Shown: positions 16,954-26,474, counted from the stretch's first letter. The stretch: DNA of 62,625 nt from an uncultured Eggerthella sp. (GCA_900538545.1 UPYK01000011.1:1-62625), one strand, 5' to 3'. Made by a program: numbers and translations. The notes: generated by a model not told the origin, from the sequence alone.

Positions 16954-18432
16954 CTACGCCGAACCTTCCCGTTCGCGCGCTCGAGCGGCCACGAGCTCTT
17001 TGAATATCTCGCCGCGCTGTTCGAAGCAGGTGAATTCGTCAAATGATGCGCATGCTGGCGAAAGCGCGATGATGTCGCCCGGCTCTGCCAGCGCAAGCGC
17101 CCTATCGAACGCTTCAGCCATGTGCGGTGCCTCATGATGCGGCAGCGCAGAAGAAGCGAACGCTTCCAAAAAGCGCGGGCCCGCTTCGCCGTAGCAGACG
17201 ACCGCCTTGCAATGCTCGCTCGCAACCTCGACGAGCTCGGCAAGGTCAGTGCCTTTATCGTCGCCGCCCAAGAGCACGATAGGCTTGCGCGGAGCGAAGG
17301 CCGCGAGCGCCTTCAAGGTCGCATCCACGTTGGTCGCCTTGGAATCGTTATAGCACTCAACACCGCCCACAACGCCACACGCCTCGATGCGATGCTCGAG
17401 CGCGGTGAAGCTCTTCAGACCCGCGCGCACGCGATCGATCTCAACACCCACCACGAGTGCTGCGGCGGCGGCTGCGAGCGCGTTCGAAATGTTGTGCTCA
17501 CCAGGAATCTGCAGTTCATTCATCTCGATGAGAGGATACGTTGCCCCGTCGAATTCAACGACGAGCTCCGCGCCATCCACAAAGGCGGCATTCTCGGAAC
17601 CGCAGGCATCGATCATGCTGGTGAAAAGTCCTTCGGCGGTGCCGATGGGGATATAGGAGAACCCGCGCTCTTCGGCGGGAATGCTCTTGAGCTCGCGCAC
17701 GTACCCGCGCACGATATCGTTCATCGCATCCATCACAGCCACTCCGCCGCTGCGCGCAAGGTTCGCGTAGATGCGCTGCTTCGCCGCGCAGTACTCTTCG
17801 AAGTTCCCGTGCCATTTCAAGTGATCGGGCGTGATGTTGAGCAGCACTGCCACATCGGGCGCAAGGTCTTTGGTGGAGGCAAGCTGATAGGAGGACACTT
17901 CGGCTACATAATAGTCGGTCTCGCCCTTGCTCACCGCTTCGATGCACGTGTCACCGATGTTGCCCACTGCCTGCGCGCGCCAACCTTGGGCCCGTAGCAA
18001 GTGCGCACAAAGGGCCGTGGTAGTGGTCTTGCCATTCGTGCCGGTGATGGTGATCCAGGTTGAATCGGCAGCGCTCTCGCGCCAGGCGAATTCAACTTCG
18101 CTGATCACTTCTTTCGCATGGGCAGCTGCGTTCTGGTAGAAATCGGAGAATTGCGAGATCCCGGGGCTTGCGATGCAGAGATCGAAGTTGCCCGAAACTT
18201 CTATCGTGTCGAAGAAGACCTGAGCGCCAGCGGCTTCGAGCGTTGCTGCGAACGCGCGCGCATCCTCAGAAGAAGCACCTGCATAGACGCAAAACGCCTC
18301 AAGGCGCTCTTGCTGCGTGAGGAGGTAATCGCACACCGCCCGGCCTGTCGTTCCGAGACCGAGCACCATCACCCTGCCCAGTATTTCAGGAGCCGCTTTT
18401 CGGCTCACGCACATCGATGGATTTTCGCTCAT
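16954..18432 (-). CDS. murD: UDP-MurNAc-L-alanine-D-glutamate ligase
   Basis: MurD adds D-glutamate to UDP-MurNAc-L-Ala. The P-loop TGTNGKTTTT, the AEVSSYQLAS motif, NITPDHLKWHG and YNDSKATNVDATLKAL are all present. LGGDDKGTDL and SPACASFDEF in the C-terminal domain are MurD-specific. At 492 aa it is slightly longer than usual, with ~15 extra residues before the N-terminal Rossmann motif VMVLGLGTTGRAV. A GAAGGATC ribosome site precedes the ATG. Only three bases separate it from ftsW. Confidence 0.96.
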   Translation of the reverse strand: MSENPSMCVSRKAAPEILGRVMVLGLGTTGRAVCDYLLTQQERLEAFCVYAGASSEDARAFAATLEAAGAQVFFDTIEVSGNFDLCIASPGISQFSDFYQNAAAHAKEVISEVEFAWRESAADSTWITITGTNGKTTTTALCAHLLRAQGWRAQAVGNIGDTCIEAVSKGETDYYVAEVSSYQLASTKDLAPDVAVLLNITPDHLKWHGNFEEYCAAKQRIYANLARSGGVAVMDAMNDIVRGYVRELKSIPAEERGFSYIPIGTAEGLFTSMIDACGSENAAFVDGAELVVEFDGATYPLIEMNELQIPGEHNISNALAAAAAALVVGVEIDRVRAGLKSFTALEHRIEACGVVGGVECYNDSKATNVDATLKALAAFAPRKPIVLLGGDDKGTDLAELVEVASEHCKAVVCYGEAGPRFLEAFASSALPHHEAPHMAEAFDRALALAEPGDIIALSPACASFDEFTCFEQRGEIFKELVAARAREREGSA

Positions 18433-18472
18433 GGACGATCCTTCCTCTCGCTCGGGCAGATGATGCCTGTCT

Positions 18473-19522
18473 CTAGGCTACCATCGTTTGGGCGAAGAAG
18501 ATGCAGAATCCGACAGCAGCGAAGCATGCCGAGATGATCCAGAAACGCACGACCACCTTCACTTCGCTCCATCCGCGCTTCTCGAAATGATGGTGAAGCG
18601 GCGCCATGAGGAACAAGCGCTTCTTCGTGCGCTTGAAGTAGAACACCTGGATCATGACGGAAAGCGCTTCGATCACAAAGAGCCCGCCGATGATAAGCGA
18701 GATGACCTCGGTCTTCGTAACGATGGCGATGCAGCCGAGCGCCATGCCGAGCGCGAGCGAGCCCGTATCACCCATGAAGATATCAGCCGGATACGCGTTG
18801 AACCACAGAAAGCCGATGCAGCAACCTGCGATAGCCGCACCCACGAGCGCCGCATCGAGCATGCCCAAGCGATATGCGATCGCCGCCATAACGAGGATCG
18901 CCATCATGACCGTGCCCGCTGCAAGACCGTCGAGACCGTCGGTGAGATTGGTCGCGTTCGAAAGGCCCATGAGCAGGATGTCGCAGAAGATCAGATAGAG
19001 CCACGGGATGCTGAACTGTCCTGCGGGAACATCGAAGGGAAGCGTGGTGGTGAGGATGCCGAAATCGAGCGTGGTAACGAAGGGGATATCGATGGTGGGC
19101 GCAACACCGAGCCAATTGACCACCGCGAGCACGAACGCGGTCGAGATGAGGAACTGCCCGATGAGCTTCGCTTTCGGCGTGAGACCGAGCGAACGCTCCT
19201 TCGCCACTTTCGAAGCGTCATCGATAAGCCCGAGCACGCCGGTGAGGATGATCGCCAGCATGATAAAGGTGGTATCGAGTTCTGGAGCTGCAAGCAAGAA
19301 TACGGTGATCGCCATTGCCACGAGCATGACCACGCCACCCATAGTGGGCGTTCCCTGCTTCACCAGATGGCTTTCGGGACCATCGGCGCGGACCTGTTGC
19401 CCGATCAGGTGTTTCTTCAAGCCCCTGATCCAAAACGGCATGAGTACCATCGTAACGAGTGCGCCCAAGAACACCGCGAGGAACACGGTGAAGGTCGGAT
19501 ACTGTGCATACACTGCAAGCAT
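18473..19522 (-). CDS. mraY: Phospho-MurNAc-pentapeptide transferase
   Basis: MraY transfers phospho-MurNAc-pentapeptide to undecaprenyl phosphate, giving lipid I. It is polytopic, with about ten helices. Conserved motifs are TPTMGGVV, the IDDASK aspartate pair, NATNLTDGLDGLAAG and GDTGSLALG, and the C-terminal APLHHHFE histidine motif. Its ATG shares one base with the murF stop (TAATG), so the two are translationally coupled. Confidence 0.97.
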   Translation of the reverse strand: MLAVYAQYPTFTVFLAVFLGALVTMVLMPFWIRGLKKHLIGQQVRADGPESHLVKQGTPTMGGVVMLVAMAITVFLLAAPELDTTFIMLAIILTGVLGLIDDASKVAKERSLGLTPKAKLIGQFLISTAFVLAVVNWLGVAPTIDIPFVTTLDFGILTTTLPFDVPAGQFSIPWLYLIFCDILLMGLSNATNLTDGLDGLAAGTVMMAILVMAAIAYRLGMLDAALVGAAIAGCCIGFLWFNAYPADIFMGDTGSLALGMALGCIAIVTKTEVISLIIGGLFVIEALSVMIQVFYFKRTKKRLFLMAPLHHHFEKRGWSEVKVVVRFWIISACFAAVGFCIFFAQTMVA

Positions 19523-20973
19523 TATGCTAATAGCCCCCTGACGATGCGTTCCAGCTCCATGGAGTGAGACGCTTTGACCAGCACGGCATCTCCTGGTTCG
19601 AGATGGGTATCCAATTCGTTGAGCGCCTCTCCCCGCGTCGCGACCGACACGAGATGGTCAGCGGGAAAACCCGCCTCGAGCGCACCACGAGCGATAGAGC
19701 GCGCCAACTCCCCCACACAGATGAGGTAGTCGAGCTTTTGCGTAGCAGCGAACGTGCCGACCGCTTCGTGACAAGCCTCGGCGAAACTGCCGAGCTCGCC
19801 CATATCACCTAATACAGCATAGCGTTTGTGCTTCACGTTAAGCGCGGAAAACATGGCCAGTGACGCACGCATCGAATCGGGATTCGCATTATAGGCATCG
19901 TTGATGATCGTGATATCACCCTTGCCCTGCAGGATCTCCTGGCGCCCCGCTTCGGGTGCGGACGCTTTGAGCGCTTCGGCGATACGAGCCGGATCGACCC
20001 CCGCCTGCCAGGCGAGCGCTGCCACCGCGCTCGCATTCGAGACATTATGAACACCGCGAAGGCCCAGTTCACAAGCGAGCGCTTCCGCCTCGCCAGGGAA
20101 GTGGAGCGAAAAATGCGCACAGCCAGCACCATCGAGCTCGATGTCGCTTGCCCATACGCAGGGCACGCCCTCATTGGTTTCGGCAGCAAAGGTTCCCGAG
20201 CCATCGAAGTAGATCACTCGGATGCTGCGCTTTGCTGTTTGCGCGGTCTCACAGATGAAGAGTGTGTTGTCGTCTGCATAGTTCAGGACCGCAAGCCCCG
20301 TTCCTGCAGGCAGCGCTTCGACCGCTTCGGCTTTCGCCGCTGCGATCGCCTCACGCGAACCCAAAAGCTCGATATGGCACTCGCCCGTGTTGGTGATGAG
20401 CGCGACCTCGGGCTTCACGAAATCGCAGAGCTCTCGCAGCTGCCCCGATCCGCGCATGCCCATCTCAACGACTACGAAATCGGTTTCAGGATTCGCGTCC
20501 AAAAGCGTTTTGGGTACGCCAAGCTCATTGTTCTGGTTGCCTTTGGTCGCCACCACCTCGAAGGTACTCGCAAGAACATCGCGCAAGAGATTCTTCGTGG
20601 TGGTCTTGCCAGTTGAACCAGTGAGTGCGATCACGGTGCCCTTGATGAAGCCGCGCCATCCGCGTGCAAGATCGGTGATGGCAGAGAAGGTCGAGCTCAC
20701 CTCAAGGATCGCAGCGCCCATCTCATGTGCGAGGATGCGGGTGCTCTCAGGCACCCCCTGCATGCAAAGGATGATGTGCGCGCCCTTCCGCAGCGCCTCA
20801 TTGATGAAATCGTGCCCATCGACGCGCTCTCCTGGAAGCGCCACATAGACGAAATCCTCTTCCACATCGCGTGAATCCCACGTGATCCCGAGCGCAAGCT
20901 GCGAGGGATCGAGCGCTTCGACGATCACGGTAGCGCCGGTGAATTCTGCGATCTGTTTGGAATTGAGTCTCAT
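19522..20973 (-). CDS. murF: UDP-MurNAc-tripeptide-D-Ala-D-Ala ligase
   Basis: MurF adds the D-Ala-D-Ala dipeptide and completes the pentapeptide precursor. The N-terminal domain with GERVDGHDFI, the P-loop TGSTGKTTTKNL, NQNNELGVPKTLL and EMGMRGSGQL, and the C-terminal DAYNANPDSMRASL identify MurF. Length is 483 aa. The ATG lies three bases after the murE stop. Confidence 0.97.
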   Translation of the reverse strand: MRLNSKQIAEFTGATVIVEALDPSQLALGITWDSRDVEEDFVYVALPGERVDGHDFINEALRKGAHIILCMQGVPESTRILAHEMGAAILEVSSTFSAITDLARGWRGFIKGTVIALTGSTGKTTTKNLLRDVLASTFEVVATKGNQNNELGVPKTLLDANPETDFVVVEMGMRGSGQLRELCDFVKPEVALITNTGECHIELLGSREAIAAAKAEAVEALPAGTGLAVLNYADDNTLFICETAQTAKRSIRVIYFDGSGTFAAETNEGVPCVWASDIELDGAGCAHFSLHFPGEAEALACELGLRGVHNVSNASAVAALAWQAGVDPARIAEALKASAPEAGRQEILQGKGDITIINDAYNANPDSMRASLAMFSALNVKHKRYAVLGDMGELGSFAEACHEAVGTFAATQKLDYLICVGELARSIARGALEAGFPADHLVSVATRGEALNELDTHLEPGDAVLVKASHSMELERIVRGLLA

Positions 20974-20976
20974 CGC

Positions 20977-22476
20977 TTACTGATCGAGCTCCTTGAGCGC
21001 TTGACGCGCGACCTCACGATCATCGAAGGGGTGCTTCGTCGTGCCGATGATCTGATAGTCTTCGTGGCCCTTGCCCGCGATGAGAACGGAATCTCCAGGG
21101 TGCGCAAGCGATAGCGCATGCTCGATCGCGCGCTTGCGATCGGGCTCGACGCTGAAACGCTCGCCGCATTCCTGCATGCCGGCAACGATGTCCTCGATGA
21201 TCGCATCGGGCGATTCGGTACGAGGATTATCAGACGTGACCACCGCGAAGTCTGCCGCGAGCGCCGCTTTGCCCATGAGCGGGCGTTTGGTCGCGTCGCG
21301 ATCTCCTCCACAGCCGAACACGACGATGGTCTTGCCTTTCGTAAGCTGCTTGACCGACGCGAGCGCTTTCTCGATCGCATCGGGCGTATGGGCGTAGTCG
21401 ACATACACCGCGATCTGGCGCGCCCGGTCCGAACCTTCGCCCGGTCCAAGCATCACGTGCTCGATGCGCCCTGGCACCGGCGGCACATCGCTCAAGGCGC
21501 GTGCAATATCATGCGGCGCGAAGCCGAGTTCAAGCGCGATACCGAAGGCGGTCATCACGTTCTCCACATTGAATTTACCCACGAGCGGATACTCGAAGGC
21601 GATCGCCTCCCCACGCACGCCAAGTACGATGCGTGTGCGTGCGACATCATAAGCGATCTCGATCGGATGAATGTCAGCGTTCTCGGCGAATCCGGTCGTG
21701 ATCACCTCATCACCCTGTTCGAGCGCATCAGCAACGAGCCGCTCGCCCCACGTGCTATCGATGTTGATAACGCGCTTCGCCGGATAATCAGCAGAGAAGA
21801 GCCGCCGTTTCGCAGCAAAATACGCCTCGAATGTCTTGTGATAGTCGAGGTGATCCTGTGTAAGGTTGGTGAAAGCAGTGACCGCGAAGGTCGAATCCCA
21901 CACGCGATCGAGATCGAGCGCATGTGAGCTTACCTCCATGGCCACCACGTCGCATCCTGCATCGCGCATCTCAGCGAAGATATGTTGCAAGTCGCACGAT
22001 TCAGGGGTGGTGTGATCGGCAGGCAACGCTTTGCCTGCGATATCGATCCCTACCGTACCGATCATGCCGGTGGTCTTCCCTAGCGTCGAAGCGATGTGCT
22101 CGACCAAATGGGCGGTGGTGGTCTTACCGTTCGTTCCCGTGATTCCTACGAGAGAAAGATCTTGAGTTGGCATTCGATAGAAGTGAGCCGCAAGATGAGC
22201 CATTGCCTTGCGCGTGTCGTTAACGAGGATGAAGGTAACATCGTTATCCCCCTTCACTTCGAGCATGCGCTCGACCACCAATACCGCTGCACCACGATCG
22301 ACGGCATCCTGCGCGAAAGCATGTCCGTCGGCTTTCAAGCCAACGATGCAACAGAACGCATCTCCGGGTCTCACCTGATCGCTGCGATATGCGACCCCTA
22401 AGATGGGTCGATCGGCATCGCCGATGATCGTAGCGTGTGTGTGGTCGAAGAGTTCTGCGCAGGTTCGATCTGTCAT
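20977..22476 (-). CDS. murE: UDP-MurNAc-L-Ala-D-Glu ligase (probably meso-DAP adding)
   Basis: MurE adds the third residue of the stem peptide. The P-loop GTNGKTTTAH and the ETSSHALDLDRV-like motif (here MEVSSHALDLDRV) are present. The substrate-selecting motif reads DNPR, which in characterised MurE enzymes goes with meso-diaminopimelate. The ATG at 22476 follows AGGACGG and gives 499 aa; the frame continues 14 codons further upstream, overlapping ftsI. Seven bases separate it from ftsI. Confidence 0.95.
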   Translation of the reverse strand: MTDRTCAELFDHTHATIIGDADRPILGVAYRSDQVRPGDAFCCIVGLKADGHAFAQDAVDRGAAVLVVERMLEVKGDNDVTFILVNDTRKAMAHLAAHFYRMPTQDLSLVGITGTNGKTTTAHLVEHIASTLGKTTGMIGTVGIDIAGKALPADHTTPESCDLQHIFAEMRDAGCDVVAMEVSSHALDLDRVWDSTFAVTAFTNLTQDHLDYHKTFEAYFAAKRRLFSADYPAKRVINIDSTWGERLVADALEQGDEVITTGFAENADIHPIEIAYDVARTRIVLGVRGEAIAFEYPLVGKFNVENVMTAFGIALELGFAPHDIARALSDVPPVPGRIEHVMLGPGEGSDRARQIAVYVDYAHTPDAIEKALASVKQLTKGKTIVVFGCGGDRDATKRPLMGKAALAADFAVVTSDNPRTESPDAIIEDIVAGMQECGERFSVEPDRKRAIEHALSLAHPGDSVLIAGKGHEDYQIIGTTKHPFDDREVARQALKELDQ

Positions 22477-22483
22477 AGCCGTC

Positions 22484-24262
22484 CTAGTCTTGCGTGATGT
22501 TGTAGCGATCGATCGCAAATTCCATTATATCTTGAAAGGCAGGTACGGTCTTCCGTTCGCCGGGCACGTCGTTCGCGCCAACGAAGCATACGAGCTTCGT
22601 CGAAGCATCGGGCAGATAACCGACGAATGAGATATTGTACGCGTCTTTCTTATAGCCTCCGTTCGGGCTAGCGATCTCCGCCGTGCCCGTCTTGCCAGCC
22701 ACACGATAGCCCTTGATCTGGGCTTGCGTGCCAGTACCATCTTCAACGACTGCTTCGAGCATGCCGTCGAGCTTATCGATCGCCGAATCGTTATCCACGA
22801 TCTTCTCGGTGGGATATTCGAGCTCCTCGCTCTGCGATGGCACATCGATCAGGAAATGCGGCTGCGCGATCGTGCCGTTATTGGCGAGCATGCCGTAGAA
22901 GCGCATGATCTGGATCGGGCTCATTTCAACGCCCTGGCCGAAACTGATGTTGTAGCCTTGTACCTCGGTCCACTTATCGCGCGGTGCCAAGTAGCCATTC
23001 ACCGCACCGGGGTAGTCGATCTTCGTGTCTTCGACGATCCGATACTTCTGCAGGTATTCATAGAACTTCGAGAAGGTGAGCTCTCGCGCGATCAGCGACA
23101 TGCCGATGTTCGACGAGTCAGCCATGATGGTGGTCGCGGTCATATCCTCATCGGCGCGTTCATGCGAGTCGGTGATCTTGTGATCCCCTACTTCAAGAAC
23201 AGCAGGACAGAAGTAGCTCTTATCTGGCTCCACCGTTCCCTCTTCGAGCGCCGCGAGCATCGTGATCGCCTTGAACACCGAACCGGGCTCATAATGCAGT
23301 GAGATGCCGGAAAGGTTCGTTGCGCCTTCTTTCACGGAAGAGAGATCCGTGATGTCGAAGGTGGGGGCTGAAGCGCACGCGAGCATCTCGCCCGTCTCAG
23401 CATTCATGACTGCGCCGAAGCCTGTCTTGCCATCAACCTCATCAGTGCGTTTGACCACCGCTTTTTCAACGCGTTCTTGCAGCTCGACATCGATCGAGAT
23501 GACGATGTCCTGACCATTCACCACTTCGGCTTCGATCTTCGTCGCACCAGGAACCGGCACGCCTTCCTTGCTGTACATGGTGGTCTTCTTGCCCGGCGTT
23601 CCACCGAGAATATCGTTGTAGTAGAGCTCAAGACCCGAGATCGGCTGGCCTTCGTTGTTCACCACGCCGATCAGCTGGCTGGCGATCGAACCGCACGGGT
23701 AGATGCGCTTATTGGTCTTCTCGTAGTCGAAGCCATCGATCCCCAGATCCTTCACCGCTTCGAGCTGCTCCTCATCTGCACCCTTGAACAAGTAGACGAA
23801 ATTGGTATCCTGTTCGATCTTCTCGCGGTATTCCGAAGCATTGCCACCGCATACCTGCACCAGCGTGCTTACGAGCTTGTCGATCTGCTCAGGATCTTGC
23901 AGCTTATGCGGATGGCAGAAGAAGTTGTAGGCGTCGACCGTGGTCGCGAGCACCACGCCATTGCGATCGTAGATCGTTCCACGGCGCGGTTCGACATCTA
24001 CCGTGACGGTGCGCTGCGAATCGCTGGCATGCTCGATGGCATGCGCGTCGATGATCTGAACCCACACCAAGCGTCCGAACACGATGATCGCGATCGCAAG
24101 AACGATCACGAGCAGAATGCTCAAGCGGTGCGGACTCGTCTCGAACGTAGCTGCTGCATGCGTGGTATACGAAGAAGACGCAGGCATCTGAGCCTTGCGT
24201 CGCATGCGAGGTGAAGCGTTACGAGAAGGTTTTCCCGAACGGGGATTCTTCGAATACGGCAT
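22484..24262 (-). CDS. ftsI: Septal transpeptidase FtsI (penicillin-binding protein)
   Basis: A class B penicillin-binding protein that cross-links septal peptidoglycan with FtsW. It has a basic cytoplasmic tail (1-45), one membrane helix (about 48-68) and a pedestal domain starting with RRGTIYDRNG (93-102). The transpeptidase domain has the three active-site motifs S328-VFK, S383-S-N and KTGTA (524-528). It carries no PASTA repeats. Length is 592 aa. It is five bases downstream of the ftsL-like gene. Confidence 0.96.
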   Translation of the reverse strand: MPYSKNPRSGKPSRNASPRMRRKAQMPASSSYTTHAAATFETSPHRLSILLVIVLAIAIIVFGRLVWVQIIDAHAIEHASDSQRTVTVDVEPRRGTIYDRNGVVLATTVDAYNFFCHPHKLQDPEQIDKLVSTLVQVCGGNASEYREKIEQDTNFVYLFKGADEEQLEAVKDLGIDGFDYEKTNKRIYPCGSIASQLIGVVNNEGQPISGLELYYNDILGGTPGKKTTMYSKEGVPVPGATKIEAEVVNGQDIVISIDVELQERVEKAVVKRTDEVDGKTGFGAVMNAETGEMLACASAPTFDITDLSSVKEGATNLSGISLHYEPGSVFKAITMLAALEEGTVEPDKSYFCPAVLEVGDHKITDSHERADEDMTATTIMADSSNIGMSLIARELTFSKFYEYLQKYRIVEDTKIDYPGAVNGYLAPRDKWTEVQGYNISFGQGVEMSPIQIMRFYGMLANNGTIAQPHFLIDVPSQSEELEYPTEKIVDNDSAIDKLDGMLEAVVEDGTGTQAQIKGYRVAGKTGTAEIASPNGGYKKDAYNISFVGYLPDASTKLVCFVGANDVPGERKTVPAFQDIMEFAIDRYNITQD

Positions 24263-24267
24263 AGGAC

Positions 24268-24747
24268 CTACTCCAATGCGGCAACAGCTGCGATGCTTTC
24301 CGTAAGAGAGATATTGCCACTCGCATCGAAGGCCACCACATCGGGCTCGAGCGTGATCGTTGAAGCAGTTGCAGGAGCGGCCATCTTAAGCTGATCTGCA
24401 GCGATGGTGCGCAGATTGCTCGGCGATGCGATAAGGCTCTTCTGAACGGCGAGCGATTGGCCATCGGAACGCATGGTTGCGATCTCTGAACGCAATTCGC
24501 TCGATGCAGACGCTGCACTATACGCCGCCGATGCAAGCCCAACTTGAATGAAGCCGATGCAAAGCACCACCGCCAAAACGGCAACGATGACTTTAACGAT
24601 AAGAACATGGAAGTCGGTAAGACCATGCTGGATCTCATGCTTACGCCCCGGTACAACACGAACGGGAGGCTGCTGGTGTTCACGTACCGGGCTTTGCACG
24701 GCAGTATCGTAGCGATATGCGGGTGCTCCTGCCACCGTTCTCACCAA
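24268..24747 (-). CDS. ftsL: FtsL-like bitopic division protein
   Basis: A 159-aa single-span membrane protein: a cytoplasmic N-terminus rich in Arg, Pro and His (1-45), a helix at about 47-72, and an extracellular region with a short helical, coiled-coil-like segment (about 75-105), then a Thr/Ala-rich tail. FtsL sequences diverge widely, so the call rests on topology, size and the fixed position between rsmH and ftsI. It would scaffold FtsQ and activate FtsW-FtsI. It could be called just a hypothetical septum protein. Confidence 0.7.
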   Translation of the reverse strand: MVRTVAGAPAYRYDTAVQSPVREHQQPPVRVVPGRKHEIQHGLTDFHVLIVKVIVAVLAVVLCIGFIQVGLASAAYSAASASSELRSEIATMRSDGQSLAVQKSLIASPSNLRTIAADQLKMAAPATASTITLEPDVVAFDASGNISLTESIAAVAALE

Positions 24748-24805
24748 CCTTTCGGCACTGTATCTCTATACGAGCGAACGCGCAGGGTGTGAGTGAACTG
24801 CGTGC

Positions 24806-25777
24806 TCATGAGGATAATTCGTCAAGGCGCTTCGCGATGCGCAATTTCGCACTTCTGCTTCGGGGATTGCGGGCAACCTCTTCAGCGTTCGGCACGATGG
24901 GCTTGCGGGTGATGATCTCGAGTATCGGCTTGTTTCCACACACGCAAACGGGCAGATCGGGCGGACAGGTGCAACCTTTGGCGTACTCTTTGAAAGTATC
25001 TTTGACGATGCGATCTTCGAGCGAATGATAGCTGATGACCGCGATGCGTCCCCCTGGAGCAAGCCAACGGATCGCCGCTTCCAATCCACTGCGGAGCATG
25101 TCGAGCTCCCCGTTCACTTCGATGCGCAACGCTTGAAACGTTCGTTTGGCTGGATGCCCGCCGCTCCTTCTGGCAGAGGCGGGTATCGCAGCCTTGATGA
25201 TCTCAACAAGCTGCTGACTTTCTGTGATAGGCGCCTTTTCGCGGGTTTTCACAATAAATTCCGCGATGCGGTTAGCCCATTTCTCGTCTGAATATGACCG
25301 GATGATCCGAGCGAGATCTGTTGCGTTTTTGGTGTTGATGATCTCTGCTGCGGTTATGGTGTGTTTACTCGGATTCATCCGCATATCGAGTGGGCCATTT
25401 TCCTTAAAGGAAAAGCCGCGAGAAGGCGTATCGATCTGCACAGAGGAAACGCCGATATCGAAGAGGATCGCATCGATCTGGGGAACTTCCGCTTCGACCA
25501 ATAATTCGTCGAGCATGCCGAAGTTTCCATAGAGAACATCGATTTCTGGGCGTATCTCGTCTGGCAAGGCAAAAAGCCGTGCAGTTGCTGCATCGAGTGC
25601 TACCTGATCTTGATCGATGCCGATGAGGTGACCGGTTGCCCCGATCAGCTTGGCTGCTTCGAGCGAATGTCCCGCGCCACCAAGCGTCGCATCGACAAAG
25701 GTCTTGCCCGCCGAAAGCTCTAAACCTGAGAGGCATTCATCGAGCAGAACAGGTATATGCCGATATTCGTTTGTCAC
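24806..25777 (-). CDS. rsmH: 16S rRNA m4C1402 methyltransferase
   Basis: RsmH (MraW) N4-methylates C1402 in the 16S rRNA decoding centre. The N-terminal HIPVLLDECL, the SAM-binding VDATLGGAGHS, DIGVSSVQID and RGFSFKENGPLDMRM are family hallmarks. KRTFQALRIEVN and the C-terminal AVISYHSLEDRIVKD follow. Length is 323 aa. It is ten bases after the mraZ stop and is the second gene of the dcw cluster. Confidence 0.97.
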   Translation of the reverse strand: MTNEYRHIPVLLDECLSGLELSAGKTFVDATLGGAGHSLEAAKLIGATGHLIGIDQDQVALDAATARLFALPDEIRPEIDVLYGNFGMLDELLVEAEVPQIDAILFDIGVSSVQIDTPSRGFSFKENGPLDMRMNPSKHTITAAEIINTKNATDLARIIRSYSDEKWANRIAEFIVKTREKAPITESQQLVEIIKAAIPASARRSGGHPAKRTFQALRIEVNGELDMLRSGLEAAIRWLAPGGRIAVISYHSLEDRIVKDTFKEYAKGCTCPPDLPVCVCGNKPILEIITRKPIVPNAEEVARNPRSRSAKLRIAKRLDELSS

Positions 25778-25787
25778 AGTGCAAGCT

Positions 25788-26219
25788 CTAGGATTCGCTC
25801 ATCAGCGATGCCAGATCGACAGAGCCGACGAAATCATCCCAACGCTTCGCGTCCCAGATCTCAAAATGATCTTCATCACCGACGAACACCACGTCTTTGT
25901 CCAGCCCGGCGATCTCTCGCTGAGCGGGGGTAAGGTGGATGCGGCCCGAGTTATCAATCTCGCAGTTCCTCACGCGAGAATTGAGTACCTTACGTAAAGC
26001 AGACTTGCGTTTGCTGCTAACGTCAAAACCACCTTCGCCTTCGAAGAGTCCTTCTACCCAATTCGAGTAGTCATCCACTTCAAAGACATACAGACATTGG
26101 TTTTCCGGATCAGGAGTGATCCTGAGATCCTGTGAGAGCACTTTCCTGAAAGACGAAGGAAGCGACAGGCGTCCCTTGGCATCCATCTTGTGACGGTATT
26201 CGCCTAAGAGTTCGCTCAC
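25788..26219 (-). CDS. mraZ: MraZ, transcriptional regulator of the dcw cluster
   Basis: MraZ forms a ring of AbrB-like domains and binds short GTGG repeats in its own promoter to control the dcw cluster. Two swapped-hairpin domains are seen: LLGEYRHKMDAKGRLSLPSSFRK near the N-terminus (split here) and SGRIHLTPAQREIAGLD in the second half. A GTG start at 26219 is preferred, because it directly follows GGAGGAGGA and gives 143 aa, the typical family length. The frame itself continues 30 codons upstream through the box region. Clear GTGG boxes lie upstream (26304-26341). Confidence 0.94.
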   Translation of the reverse strand: MSELLGEYRHKMDAKGRLSLPSSFRKVLSQDLRITPDPENQCLYVFEVDDYSNWVEGLFEGEGGFDVSSKRKSALRKVLNSRVRNCEIDNSGRIHLTPAQREIAGLDKDVVFVGDEDHFEIWDAKRWDDFVGSVDLASLMSES

Positions 26220-26303
26220 TCCTCCTCCTCTCAAAATAAGACTCTCCGCTGCAATGTATTTTAAGTCCATCAACCCCACATTGCAACACAAAATGCATTT
26301 TTG

Positions 26304-26341
26304 CCCCACTTTGTTCCCACTTTTACCACCACTTTTGCCAC
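26304..26341 (-). promoter_or_regulatory. MraZ boxes upstream of mraZ
   Basis: Read leftward, GTGG motifs, most preceded by AAA, recur at about one helical turn: GTGGC, AAAAGTGGTGG, AAAAGTGGGAAC, AAAGTGGGGC. Their + strand CCAC cores are near 26338-26341, 26326-26332, 26317-26320 and 26306-26309. This matches the known MraZ operator style of tandem GTGG repeats about 10-12 bp apart. A TATAGT -10-like element (26363-26358) lies just upstream, so the boxes would cover the transcript start region. Confidence 0.75.
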
Positions 26342-26411
26342 AAGTATTGAACCTGGCACTATATGTTGTGGTTCGATATTTATTTTTTAGCTAGATTTTG
26401 TTATGCCGTTG

Positions 26412-26429
26412 GTGGAGCAAAGTGGAGCA
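26412..26429 (+). repeat. Tandem GTGGAGCA pair on the + strand
   Basis: GTGGAGCA occurs at 26412-26419 and 26422-26429, exactly ten bases apart, with a third copy at 26515-26522. The core GTGG and the spacing match MraZ boxes, but the orientation is opposite to the mraZ promoter boxes. Confidence 0.5.
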
Positions 26430-26458
26430 TTTTTTGTGAGAAATATGCGCGACAACGA

Positions 26459-26474
26459 TTTTTCGCGCGAAAAA
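26459..26474. promoter_or_regulatory. Perfect 16-bp palindrome
   Basis: TTTTTCGCGCGAAAAA is a perfect palindrome in the gene-free stretch, 14 bases before a TACAAT (26488-26493) that could be a rightward -10 box. It may be an operator; no regulator is assigned. Confidence 0.4.

Noticed and set aside
18488..19567. 359-aa frame antisense to mraY
   Set aside because: Shadow of a well-supported gene, no domain, no ribosome site.
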